This document shows, piece after piece, positions 46,309-58,050 of a stretch of DNA of 64,000 bases. The notes beneath the pieces are model-generated. The model was not told the origin of the DNA. It did no database searches and was given only the letters and a program-made list of their open reading frames with translations. Where the stretch lies: assembly GCF_030247195.1 (NCBI RefSeq), contig NC_080671.1, positions 107,433,845 to 107,497,844 on the forward strand. The letters are read 5' to 3'. Each line of letters starts with the position of its first letter. The stretch's first letter is position 1. This stretch comes from Topomyia yanbarensis (taxonomy: Eukaryota > Arthropoda > Insecta > Diptera > Culicidae). The position numbers were made by a program, and so were the translations under genes.

Positions 46309-48400
46309 AGGTGTACACCACGGTGTGTCTAAAACCATTATTAACTAAAAAAATGACCATTAATTTGGCATACGGTATTCGAAAGATACAGTATCCAAGG
46401 CATCTTCTCAGTGAATTTAAAAATGATCCATCAAGAGATTCGAGAGAAATGGTGATTTGAAGTTTTATGACACGTTTCATAAGGCTATCAGCAAACACCC
46501 ACAGGTTTGGTCCTATCTTTATAAACAAAAAATATTTATCTACTTATTTGATATTTGGCATTCGAAAGATATAGTAATCAAGTATATCCGCTGCAAGTTT
46601 GAAAATATTTCATTGACGGAATCGAAAGTTATAACGATTTGAATGCGTTTTGCGGTAATAGATGGGTTTTCTGCCAGATTTCAAGCATGAAGCCATGTTT
46701 GTCCATTGAATATTTAAACTATTTATACGTGTCGCTGTTTTAAAGAAAACCATTACCATTTACTTGCACAAATATAATGCCCAAAAGGTGTTATTTATAT
46801 GCTGCGATGAAAAATATGAAAATAGGGTTGTCTACCTAACGTTAACTATAACGTGTAAATTAAAAAATTTGAATAATCAATATCAGTGGTTTGCTGACTG
46901 ACTAATTGTTTTTTCATTACTTAACTGGTACACATTTTATCAACAATTTTCCTGCAGGAAAATATAAAATAGAGTTGTCTACCTCAAATAATAGACAATG
47001 TAAATGATCCTAACTATATGTATTATCATTATATAGTCAATATTTTTTATTAACGCTTAAAGGAGCAAATCAATTTTTTTCAAATTCTGTGAAAATTATT
47101 TCTTAACTTCAATTCGTTACTGTGATAACTTTAAGATGATTTTCGCAATGTTGTTTTAAAACTACATTGCGCATTTAAGGGTTAAAAACAATGACATATC
47201 GATTTCTATACACTGGTTCAATGCAACGAATGCAAACTAAAAATCATGGCAAATAAAATCATAAATTCAATAGATATATATAAAAATATGAAGGTATTTG
47301 CTGATTCAGATCAATTTATGTTATGGTACGGTTTTTGTTGAAAATTTTGTGCATTCGTGATTCGCTGGTTGGGTTGAGAGATGTCAAAAACTGGCCAAAG
47401 GGGATGTTATCAATACAAATGCATCTGTTTACATCTCTAACTATTGTCAGTTTAGTAGTCTAAATGAATTAAACAAGAGAATTTGATATTCAGATGCTTT
47501 TTAGTTCGACAATGGACCAACTAGCGGAGGTTCAACTAAAACAACTGTGTTAGTTTCAACGTTTCATATATCGACAATTTGTAGTATACAGCAATTGCAA
47601 TCAACTAGAGAATGAAAATGGACAGGCCGTCATTTTTAACACAAAAAATATTCACTAAATAATGATAATACATATATTTCAATTATATTGTCTATTATTT
47701 GAGGTAGACAACCCTATTTTATATCCTTCTGAAGGAAAATTGTTGATAAAACTACCAGTTAAGTAATTAAAAAACAATTAGAGTCAGTCAACAAACTACT
47801 GAGATATGGCATTTTTAAGTTAACATTCCAACTTTTACTAATTTTTTTTAATTTACACGTTATAGTTAACGTTAGGTAGACAACCCTATTTTCATATTTT
47901 TTCAGCGCAGCATATTAAAACACCTTTTGGGCATTATATTTGTATAATTAAATGGTAAGGGTTTTCTTTAAAACAGCGACACGTATAAACGATCTAAATA
48001 ATCAATGGACAAACATGGCTTCATGCTTGAAAACTGCTAGAAAACCCATCTATTACCGCAAAACGCATTCAAATCGTTATAACTTTCGATTCCGTCAATG
48101 AAATATTTTCAAACTTGCAGCGAATATACTTGATTACTGTATCTTTTGAATGTCAAGTATCAAATAAGTAGACAAATATTTTTTGTTTATAAAGATAGGA
48201 CCAAACCCGTGGGTGTTTGCTGGTAGCCTTATGAAACATGTCATAAAACTACAAATCACCATTTCTCTCGAATCTCTCGATGAATCATTTTGAAATTCAC
48301 TGAGATGCCTGGATACTGTATCTTTCGAATGCCGTTTGCCAAATTTATGGCAATTTTTTTTAGTTAATAATGGTTTTAGACACGTGTACACGGTGTGTCA
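46309..48400. mobile_element. Large foldback element with ~750-bp arms
   Basis: The left arm (46309-47056) and right arm (about 47640-48400) are inverted copies over their length with only scattered mismatches, separated by about 580 bp. Ends are near GTGTACACC / GACACGTGTACAC. Blocks such as GGTTGTCTACCTAACGTTAACTATAACG (46826-46853) and its inverse (47858-47885) are exact. No transposase. Frames in the arms are not genes. A solo arm is at 525-1163. Confidence 0.85.
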
Positions 48401-48480
48401 AACACCATTATTAACTAAAAAAATTACCATAAATTTGGCATACGGCATTCGAAAGATACAGTATCCAGGCATCTCAGCTC
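48395..48480. repeat. Extra inverted copy of the foldback tip
   Basis: GGTGTGTCAAACACCATTATTAACTAAAAAAATTACC...GATACAGTATCCAGGCATCTCAG repeats the left-arm tip immediately after the right arm. It forms a head-to-head junction. Confidence 0.65.
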
Positions 48481-48484
48481 ACCT

Positions 48485-48590
48485 GGGTTCAATTCCCGAC
48501 TCTCGCAATTAAAATTCAAATTTTTCTAACCTGAAAAAAGAACCGAAATACTCTAAGAATAAAGCCTCTATAATCAACATGAACAAAAAA
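48485..48590 (+). mobile_element. Feilai-type SINE fragment
   Basis: CTGGGTTCAATTCCCGACTCTCGCA (B box) followed after a short interval by TTTTTCTAACCTGAA...GCCTCTATAATC matches the SINE body and tail in order. The head is missing. Confidence 0.55.
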
Positions 48591-48704
48591 CTTTGTTGAA
48601 GACATTCTATAACTAATTTTATTGAAGACGTGAATACTTTATGTATCGAAGTATATTAAACTATATATGAGAGAAAACCTTTAAATAAAAAAATAGTGTT
48701 TGAT

Positions 48705-49041
48705 GTTTCGGATTCTCCTCGTCAGTAGCTACCACCAGCTTGGTGCCAATTAGATGATAAATCTAAATTAGCACCAAATTTGCACTAGTTAGAAGCTCAA
48801 TCCTAAATCCAAAAAATCATAGCTCTGGTTTGCTGATCAGAATGCGCAGGAAAACAGAGCTTCTGTGCTTGTCTTCCGAGACATTACTTGAAACATGCCA
48901 ATTGATTGATTCGTGGAAGACGTATGACTTTATGGATTTAGGATTGAGCGTTTAACTAATGCTAATTTTGGTGTTAGTTTAGATTTATCATCTAATTGGC
49001 ACCTAGATAAGTGCTAGTTACTGATGAACAGAGTCCGAAAC
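48705..49041. mobile_element. Small foldback family, copy 1
   Basis: An inverted repeat of about 110-bp arms: GTTTCGGATTC..CGTCAGTAGCTA...GGTGCCAATTAGATGATAAATCTAAATTAGCACC, mirrored by GGTGTTAGTTTAGATTTATCATCTAATTGGCACC...TAGTTACTGATG..GAGTCCGAAAC. A related copy is at 60334-60650. Confidence 0.75.
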
Positions 49042-49858
49042 GCTATAATTAATTTTAAGTTGGGTATTGTGCTCTCCTGCACGAAAAAAAACTATTTTTT
49101 GCATAGCTTTAAAACAAGTTTTTTTCTGATATGACAGTAAGTGATAAATGTTTTCTACTTTGTATAAACAATAAAATTCACATTCCATTCAAGGTAGCTT
49201 ACAATAAAAAGTTTCATTGAAAAGAACTGGTTTGAGTAAATTTCATAAATATCGTTTTATATTTCGATATGTTGCATTTGTGTAGCCTTCAACATTATCA
49301 ACAACTTTGCCGCTGACACCAAGTCCCTTACTATTTTTGAAGAAATGTTTCTCCATAATTATTTCTAGGAGATTTAGTCACCAACACTATTGTATCAAAA
49401 GAAGTAAGTCACCAACACTATTGTATCAAAAGCTTTTTGTGTTGAAAAGCTTCTTCGAGATTGTTAATTCTTCAAAGTTGACGGTTTCGAAATTATATGA
49501 TCTTGAACGTTAGAAAAGTTTTTGAACATTTATTCCACCTCAAAAGTGTACTTTGTGTTTGCCATCTTCGACTTCACTGACATATTATAAAAGAATTTAT
49601 AAAAGACGACTAATTTTGTTTCCGAACTTTCACTAATTTATCAAACTTACATTAAATTTAAGCATTTTCGAAAAATCAACGATTTTCAACAAACCTCCCC
49701 TCCACCCCCAAAACAACTTTTCTGTTTACGCCACTGGGTCAGCGGTAGGACTCAGGACAATATCAGTGCGAGTAATCTCAAAGCACAAACCAAATCAATG
49801 GTAAAGCAAAAATAGCCTATTAAATAGTTAAAATATTATTCCTAATACTTATAACATA
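49042..49858. other. AT-rich; one short tandem duplication
   Basis: AAGTCACCAACACTATTGTATCAAAAG occurs twice in tandem at about 49375-49432 (28-bp period). The TACGCCACTG terminus is at 49722-49731. No gene. Confidence 0.45.
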
Positions 49859-50707
49859 GGGCAAGGTGGGGCAAATCCGACCGTTGGGTAAACTGTTATC
49901 GAAAATCGGGAGCACTACGCGAACTAATATCAATGTTGTCCTGTAGAGCACCGGAAATGATCATAATGGTGGCATGACAGCAATTTATTACTCAAACGAC
50001 AATAAGTGTTTTTTTACAACTTTTGATTTGATTTTTGTGCATCATTGACTACAGGTTATTACTGATTGTTAAAATGATTGCGTAAAAAATGTAAGTGGAT
50101 TTAAATTCTTTGATTAAAGTCATACAAAGTGCATAGATGAATTTAGTCCAACTTTTTTCATATTTTTTTTAAATTGCATCGTAATGAAAAATAGTGGGGT
50201 AAATCCGACCGCTTTTTTGCTAAGAAAATGTTTATTTATCAAATTGAAATATATTTTTATTGTTATTAATTATTATTTTTTTTGCACAATGGTTCATAAT
50301 TACAAACGAAAGACACAAAAACGTGATGAATATAGTATTCGTTGAGCAATTGCTCCGATGTAAATGGGAATATCTTTATGTGCTCTGCTCGTGATTTCGA
50401 CATCCCAAGATTGACATTGAATCCCATTTTCTTCATGTTACAATTCAATTACATAACATTCATTGAAAAACCATTAATTTTGGTCAATATCTGTAAATCA
50501 ACCAAAATTTTGAAAACAGCTAAAATGAACTAAAAGGTAAAACGCTTGTATTTCATAATTTTTCCAACATACGAGTAAAATGCTAGATATAGAAAGTTGT
50601 CCAAAAGCCTAACCTTTAATTTGGTATATAAAACGATTAGATCCGATCTAAAATGAGCATTTTATAGCTAAAACCATTTACTAGGTTGGATTTGCCCCAA
50701 CTTACCC
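49859..50707. mobile_element. TA-flanked element with GGGGCAAATCC termini
   Basis: TA-GGGCAAGGTGGGGCAAATCCGACC at the left and GGTTGGATTTGCCCCAACTTACCC-TA at the right (50684-50707) form ~24-bp TIRs with three mismatches and a TA duplication. 849 bp, AT-rich, no transposase. An internal GTGGGGTAAATCCGACCGC (about 50193) repeats the terminus in direct orientation. Confidence 0.75.
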
Positions 50708-52669
50708 TATCTAAATTCTTCAAACAATACATTATGTAGGGAACAAATGAATTTTTTCTAAAGGGGTTGTATATGTTGTCCTGAGCAAAAAATGAAGAAA
50801 TTTTTTTTTTAAATTGGACCAAATGTGATCATGTGTAAAATAGTCTGTAACCAAAAACGAATAAATACATCTGCGATGCTAAAGAAAAGTCTGTTTAAGT
50901 GGCAACTCTGCTAGGGAATAATTTAAATTCACTTTAGCGCTCAATGGTGAGAGGATATGGATATCGTAGCTCTCCTACTTGAAATGTTGCATCCGGTATT
51001 TTGTATCACAACAGAGCGAAAGTATTCTCTTCCGCTCAAAAAAAATTCTCGGCGGCCATGTTTAACTCAACAATTCGGTCATCGATGACCAATTGTTGAG
51101 CAATGTTGAATTTCGAAACACGCCTATTGTCTCTATTTGAAGTGCATACTCTCAATAGCGTTTACTCAAAGTTTCAACGAGAGCGAGAACGAACAACTGA
51201 AATTACAGCTCTTGATATCACACTATGCTGATCTGAAAATCGTCTTAGGGCTCTAGTGGTTCATTTTAAGAGCGAATTACGCGACTTCCGAGAGGCCAAA
51301 TCATTTAAAAAATGCTAAAAACTTACGTCTATTTTATAATTTTCAGTTCAGCGATTCGCGAGATCTCATTTTCACCAGTCACTAAAAATAAGCTGCGTTA
51401 TGTAGCGAAGGTTACTGATCAGTTGATTACAAATAATAGAATTTTGAATACAGTATAATATTCACAATCTTATTGGGAAAAGTTTGCTTAATAAACTTTT
51501 CTAATATTAGAAAAAATGTTGAAAATTCTAAAACTTTCTCTATCCGCGCCATAAATGAACTAGAACAACTTTGTTTCTACTTACTTGGAGTCAGTGCAGT
51601 AGTCCAAAAATCGGTTAGGAGGGGGGGGGGGTTGATTGAAATTTAACTTTCTGTCAAACTGATATAATTCTAAAACCATCATTTTTAAAGCTTTAAAGCT
51701 TTGAAGAAATTTTCCAACATGAAACTGTGCATCCTCTGAGTGGTAACGTATCCCAAAAGTAATTATAGAAATATAATTTAAAAAAAAGTAGCAGACTTAG
51801 GAAATTTGTTAAGATTGTCATTTAAAACAACTTTGTGGATGGTATAAAATACAATATGTACACAAATCAGAATCCGTTCATAAATTCATAAAAAAACACA
51901 ATTTCGTGAACTGAACGATTTACGAAAATCGTGTCAAAGTTTCTGAAATTATCTATACGGAACCTCGCATTCATGAAACTATTTGTGATTTGAATAAAAC
52001 TGTTTCGCGCCATTAATATACATGGCGTTGCATTGCAATGTTTGATTGAATTACTGTGGTTGTTCCCTGGACAGGTTTAGTTTTTGTTATGATTGTTGTT
52101 CATAGTTTGGAGATACACTGGTTTGTACAAACTATATCAACTAAAATAATCCTCTTTTATTTCTCGTTTTTAGAAATTTCCCCTTGCCTTGTGGAACCGA
52201 TCAGCCAATATGTAACCGCCGTCGCCCTTACCACTACGCTTGCATAGAAGGAAACTGAAGTGAGAGCGACTCGAGGTCCAATGACTTTTGAAGGATTCCC
52301 CGCGGGTCCGAAGAATACTATCGGCGCTAATTTGTTTTAAGATATCTTTGAAATTTCTCATAAATATTTTTTCCCCTTTTGAGTACCAAACTATATTGTT
52401 AGTTTTAAGATAACTGTAAAATATTTCGTAAAATACTTTTACTCCCCTCTTGTATATCAAACTGAATCCCTTGTTTTAAAATTTTTCATAAAAAGATCTT
52501 TAGCCCCTCTCTTGTATATAGAATCTTATTTCTAGTCTTAAGATAGCTGTAATTTTTTTCTCTTTTATAAAAAAAATATTTCAACATTGTAACCTCCTAG
52601 TTTTAAGATATCCAAAATGCAAAAACAAGAGAATTTGGCATCACCAAGCTAACGCATTTGTGCCCATCA
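50708..52669. other. Intergenic with worn repeats, no gene
   Basis: Contains a palindrome CAACAATTCGGTCATCGATGACCAATTGTTG (51068-51098), the right end of a MITE B relative (51235-51300), a G run (51621-51631) and degenerate CACGAA-rich sequence (51830-52020) related to the tandem arrays to the right. Confidence 0.4.
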
Positions 52670-53390
52670 AATAAACGAAATAAATAAAAAATAACTAAAA
52701 GAATCGGCAGTTATACGATGTTAATGATTTCAGGAGTTTAGTCGCGACTTTCGTAATTTCCCATCGCGTTATAGTGATATTTTATTCATGAGTTTACTAC
52801 CGGCTGCTTCGCGCAGAATAGCGCGATTTATATTCATGATTCCAGGACCTTAGTGACTATTTTTGTAGCTTATATTCTCGTTTTCGTGATATTTTAATCA
52901 CGAATTTGGTATCGAATTCTTCAGGCAGAGTAGTGTTAGTTATTTTCGTGTTTTCAGTATCTTAGTGACGACTATTATAATTTCTTTTCGCGTTATCATG
53001 ATATTTTAGTCGCAAGTAGAATGATTTCCGTGCATGATTTCAGAATCTTTGTCACGATTTTTGATATTTTATTCACGATTAGTATGATTTATGTCCGTGA
53101 TTTCAGCATCTTTGCTACGATTTTCCTAATTTCTTTTCGCGTTATCGTGATATTTTTGTCACAAGTAGTAAGATTTATGTTCATTATTTCAGAGTCAGTC
53201 TTAGGCATGATTTGTGTAATTCATATGCACGTTATCGCGATATTTTATTTTTCGGCTTACTTTCGTATTTGACACGTGGAATAATGTGATTTATGTTCAT
53301 GATATCAGCAGTTTTATCATGATATTTGTAATTTCTCTTCGCTTTATCGTGATATGCTGCTGTTTAATTACTCTCGGATTATTACTCGGA
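52670..53390. repeat. ~100-bp tandem repeat array
   Basis: The phrase TTCTTTTCGCGTTATCGTGATATTTT.(A/T)TCAC.A.(T/G)TAGTA.GATTTATGTTCATGATTTCAG.(A/G)TCTT recurs near 52761, 52881, 52989, 53139, 53231 and 53339, with a partial at 53060. Units of 80-120 bp are diverged and non-coding. The 83-codon frame at 53021 is a by-product. Confidence 0.75.
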
Positions 53391-55200
53391 GTAATTGTTT
53401 TGTGAACTATATCACGAACAGGATTTGAGGCTATTTTTGGTGGTCAGTACAGTTTTAGTTTTCTGTTCGGACACCACATTGAACCTTATCAAATGATTAA
53501 CGATGTGGGAGATCTCAACCCTCCGGCACTCGAGTCAAATTTTGTAACACGAGAACTCGTTCGTTGTACTTTGTACAACACTCGTGATCCTAATCATTTT
53601 GAGCACTACTTTCTTCTGCAAACTTGGGCAGTAGATTATGGCCTTCTGGATGGGTGAATGAATATGGGGAAATTCTGACGCCAGGCGTTAGTGAGCAATA
53701 CATTTTTTCGACCCACTGTATCTCAAGATTCTGATCTTTTAGCAGACTCGTGTCTTCGGCAGATAAAATCTACAATAAAAATCAAAAAATAAACAATAAA
53801 AATCAGCAAAAATGGGAGCATTTTTTTTACTTCAAAATTAAATTACATTAATTGAATAAATTATTAAATACGGTTATATAATACTGATTGTTGCTTACGT
53901 AGTATTTAAACTGGTAATGTTGCGAGTCACATTTCCACTGACAGCATGAAACCTGACGAAACGCTAACGGCAACCTACACTGGAGTACAAATGTACCCCA
54001 CGCCAACTTTGACACCTACTTCCCCGAAAGCCATAAGCAAACAGGCTATACCACCTTTTCCTACTCTTACTAGGAACTCAAAATTGAATTATGGTTAGGG
54101 TTCCAAGTTGGTAAATACCGAATTCTCATCTTCACGCGGCTCCAAAGGAGGCGTGGGGTACATATATACCTTAGTGCAACGTTCTAATGTTAATAAAAAC
54201 CTACGAAGTGGTACACCGAACATGCACATTTGTGATCTCTGCATCACAAGGCGAAACCTGGGAGAGGAGGTGCGATGCGGAAAAGTAAACGTCACCGCGA
54301 ACCGAACTTTTCTATACAAGTTTCATAAACTACTAATATCCTGACTACATCCAAAGCTTTTGAAGAAAACATTATTGCATATTTTATTTAGATGTATTTA
54401 AAAACGAAATAAGTGAAAACCACGGATAACACGAAAAACAATTTTATTCTATTCAACAGTGATGGTCAATATTGTTCTACACAGTATAGTAGTATAATTA
54501 ATGCCATTAGCGAGCTATACGATTTTCGATACAAATCAGTACGTGAGAATGGATTGAAGAACAATTATAATATTTCTACCTTCCAAAGAGCCAGAAACTT
54601 GAAATACCGTAGGTCGAAAAAATGACATGTTCACTAGTGCCTCCTAGTGGAAGATTTCCATACTATTCGATATACCACTTCCAAGGTTTTGATCTCGGGA
54701 GCAACATTACCGAACACACCGATCCGCTAAAAATTCAGGATATTGCTGATCGGTGTTTTCGGCAATGTTGCTCCCGAGTGCTTTAGGTCAAACACCTGAC
54801 ATACTTAATAGCTAATACCACATAATGCCATTATTCTTAAATATTCGGTGTACATCATGGGTATTTATTTGCTTTGCAGTTTGTCGAAGACACAGACTTT
54901 CCAAAAAATCTGGATTTTTATTTCAAGCTATTTGGCCTTGCCCAAGCTAACTTTTGATCTTCTGAACAAATTTGCCAAAGTGTGTAGCCATCTACGTGTT
55001 CGAGATCACGAGATATGTGGAGCTGAATATTGTTTTGACTTCCCATATTCTATTGATCTGGTTTTAACAAACAGTTTCAGATATTACTGTTTTACTGATA
55101 AAGGTCTTTCAACAAAATGATAACGAATAAATCCCAAAGTGTTGTACAAAGTACAACAGCGCGAGTGCTATTACTAATCGCTAGTAGGTGGACATAACTA
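53391..55200. other. Unassigned block between two tandem arrays
   Basis: A GTTGTACTTTGTACAAC palindrome lies near each side (53552-53568 and 55141-55157), as if marking TIRs of a ~1.6-kb element. An AACCCTCCGGCACTCGAG segment at 53517 resembles a TTAA/CCCTCCGG end. The frame at 54108-54344 has no recognisable domain. Confidence 0.35.
54694..54778. repeat. 31-bp-arm hairpin
   Basis: The arms CTCGGGAGCAACATTACCGAACACACCGATC (54694-54724) and its inverse (54748-54778) differ at two positions. Loop 23 nt. It is a small palindromic repeat, possibly a MITE core. Confidence 0.85.
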
Positions 55201-56170
55201 TATGACATTTTATGAAAAGAAATCAAATTTTGTGAAACGTTTCACGTGAAAATTTCATGACCATGTGCAGAATTATATTAAATTGAATTGAATTTAATAT
55301 AACTCTGCACATGAATTCAATGATTAGGGATTTGTTCCAAATATCACAAGCACCCGAGATAGATAGTTAATCAGAAACTAGGAATCAAGAACCAGTTCAT
55401 AATTCCAAGAATAATATTTTTTGATTTTGTGAACTATTTCATGGTGACACATGGTCAGGAGTAACCTTCATACTAGGAATTATGAATCAGTTCACGAATG
55501 CATTAACAATGTTTCATAATTTTGTCAACTATTTCACGAACCCGAGTGGTAAGTCGTGACTAATATACTAGGAATTATGAGCTAGTTAATGAATACATTA
55601 ATAATATTTATCATGAGAACAAATGGTCATTAGTGACTAATTCACTAGGCATCATGAATCGGTTAACGTATACCTAATTACTAATTTCCGATCTTGTGAA
55701 CTATTTTACGAGCACGAATGGTCAGTCGTGGCTATTATACTAGGGATCATGAATTAGTTTACGAATATATGGATTTTTTTTATGATTTTGTGAAACACGA
55801 ACACGAAAGGTGATTTGAAACTTATTTGCCAAGGTTCATGAACACATGAAAATATTTTTCTGGATTTGTGAACTATTTCGCGTGCAAATTTATTAGAAAT
55901 CATGAACTAGTTCACGATCGTTGAAAAGATCCATGAATAATGTTCTAAGTGTCGCGGAATGGCTCACGAAAAAATGTGTTTTAGTGATGTGAACAAATTC
56001 ACAACCACACAAAACCAGATCATGTTGAAAAAGAAGATGTAATAAATCGTAAATCAGTTCACGTCGGTTAGACGGACTCTGAATAATGTTCCTAAATTTT
56101 TGTATAAAATCACGAGTTCACCTTTGGTTTTATGAATAATGTTCATAATTCATGTTCACGTAGACAAAAT
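55200..56170. repeat. ~95-bp tandem repeat array
   Basis: The phrase TACTAGGAAT(T/C)ATGAA(T/C)(C/T)AGTT.ACGAATACATTAATAAT......TTTGTGAACTATTTCACGAACACGAATGGTCAGTCGTGACTA recurs with starts near 55379, 55476, 55572, 55649, 55743 and 55900, degenerating to the right. It shares the CACGA/TCGTG character of the array at 52.7-53.4 kb. A small hairpin, CATGTGCAGA..TCTGCACATG, lies at about 55263-55311. Confidence 0.75.
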
Positions 56171-57910
56171 CGATTTTGTTATGAAATGGAAGTTCACAAA
56201 ATAAAAATAAATATCTCCACTAAGAAACAGCCCAGCAAACCAGCAATCGTATATAAAAGTTTACAAAAAATTACAAATAATGACAGACTAAATCAAAATT
56301 AGAAATAGTGCAAGCAAAAATTATGTTTTGTTGTTAAAAGTTCACATAAAATGCAAATCTATGATCGAAATACAATGTTGACTTGAAGTTATTTATTAGT
56401 CCACTACAACTTAAAACAAAATTATGCATGCGGAATAATAAAGACAATTTTGAAACATTGCATAGAAATTAATTTGCAATTGGATTAAACTGCAAAATCG
56501 TTCAAAAATAGTCACCTTCTTATAGCACTTCGCAAATTCTCTGTCAGACTAGTTCAATATTTGAGCAATAAAAAATGGTTTGAGTACAGAATGTAGGTTG
56601 TGATTTGACAGGTATAGAAGGTTTCATTGGAGTGCCATATTTAGGTTGGATTATGGTATTTTTAGATCGTAATCACAAAGCGATAAAAATGATCAAATAT
56701 AATCGTTGCTTGACAGTGTATAAATAGATGAATACTTAGCGGCTATGCTGGGAATACGAAGATCTCAGGTTCGAAACTGGAAGTAAATCGTAGCAGGTAA
56801 TTTTAATAATTGATGTTCCAGTAACTCAAACCTCACCCATGAAAAACATATTTACCAGTGTGAACGTAACTGTGTCTTATAACAAAATTATGGAAATTTC
56901 ATCCTGATTTTTTTATTTTCATAATATTATTTTTAAAAAAATACTTCTTGTTACCACATTGGGGACCTTAAGCTGCATAAAGCTTCATGTGTGATTGTAA
57001 AGTTGATCATATATAAACTCAAAATAATAAGCTAGATGCTTCTGATGAGATCAAAATTCGTCGTATATCACATAGTTCTACTATACCGATTTTTTGTACG
57101 TATATGGCCTCCACTTCTGTTCACATAGAAGAGATCTGTGCATTTTATACAATCAATTCATATCGTTGAAGAGTACAGTTAATCAAATTGCAACTTATTA
57201 AAGTGAATCAAAATGCTGGCTGGGAGGTTATGCAAGCATTACTAAAGGGATTTTGAGCATAATAATAGAACTCCCCTTATCAAGTGGATTTTTATTCGTG
57301 GCTCTGTTTTCGTAACGTAAAAACGTCACTGTTCCAAAATTGATGTCAAGTTTTCACGTAACGAAAACGATATTCACGATGCTAGGAACATTTTTTTTAG
57401 GTGATAAAGGGTAATACAACATGCTATAACTTTTAAAGCATTCAAGATGAGTGTTTAATGTCTACAGTAAAGTTGGAAAAGTAAGAGCAACAAATTTGTC
57501 GAATCACTTCAAAGAAAATTAATGAACATATTTCACTTATAGGGGATAAATCTGCGAAAACACAATATCAAAAGAAAGGACCTGTTGCATCCATTAAAAT
57601 CTTAGAAAATACTATTAGCCTGAAACAATGCGGTTTTGGCATCAATAATAGATTGCTTGTCTTGGTCTTATTTTTAGCTAAGGACTAAGATAGCCCTGAT
57701 ACTACGTTAGTGTCGGATTCAGATGAAACTAAGTCGAAACGCAAATTCCATAACTAATTTTGTTATAGGTTTTGTGCTCTTCAAGCGCAAAAATGCGTTT
57801 TATCAATTTTCCCCTGATGGAGAAAAATTAGTTTCTACCTAAACTTTTTCTCCACTAAGGAGAAATATAGCATAGAGAATCAAAAAACAAATTACAAGCG
57901 TTCTGACTGA
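56171..57910. other. AT-rich intergenic, no gene
   Basis: A weak tRNA-like A/B-box pair near 56740-56790 may be a worn SINE. The dispersed piece matching 42721-42777 is at 57703-57760. Confidence 0.35.
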
Positions 57911-58050
57911 GTCTGGGCCTTTCATTTGAAATTGGTTTGGATAAGGTCGTTACAGCCATTTTATTGAGAAACGTGAATAAGAGTTTGCCACATACATACG
58001 CACACGGACATTTTCCCAAATCGTCGAGCTGAGTCGATCGATATATAAGA
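57910..58050 (+). repeat. Family M repeat fragment
   Basis: CCTTTCATTTGAAATTGG, TTATTGAGAAACGTGAA, CACATACATACGCACACGGACATTTTC and CGAGCTGAGTCGAT follow the family order. Confidence 0.6.

Noticed and set aside
48134..48391. Small protein in the foldback arm
   Set aside because: The same arm exists inverted at 46.3-47.0 kb and as a solo copy where the frame is not kept; no domain.
53021..53272. 83-codon repetitive open frame
   Set aside because: It is a by-product of the ~100-bp tandem array (ISVHDF/IYVRDF repeats follow the DNA period).
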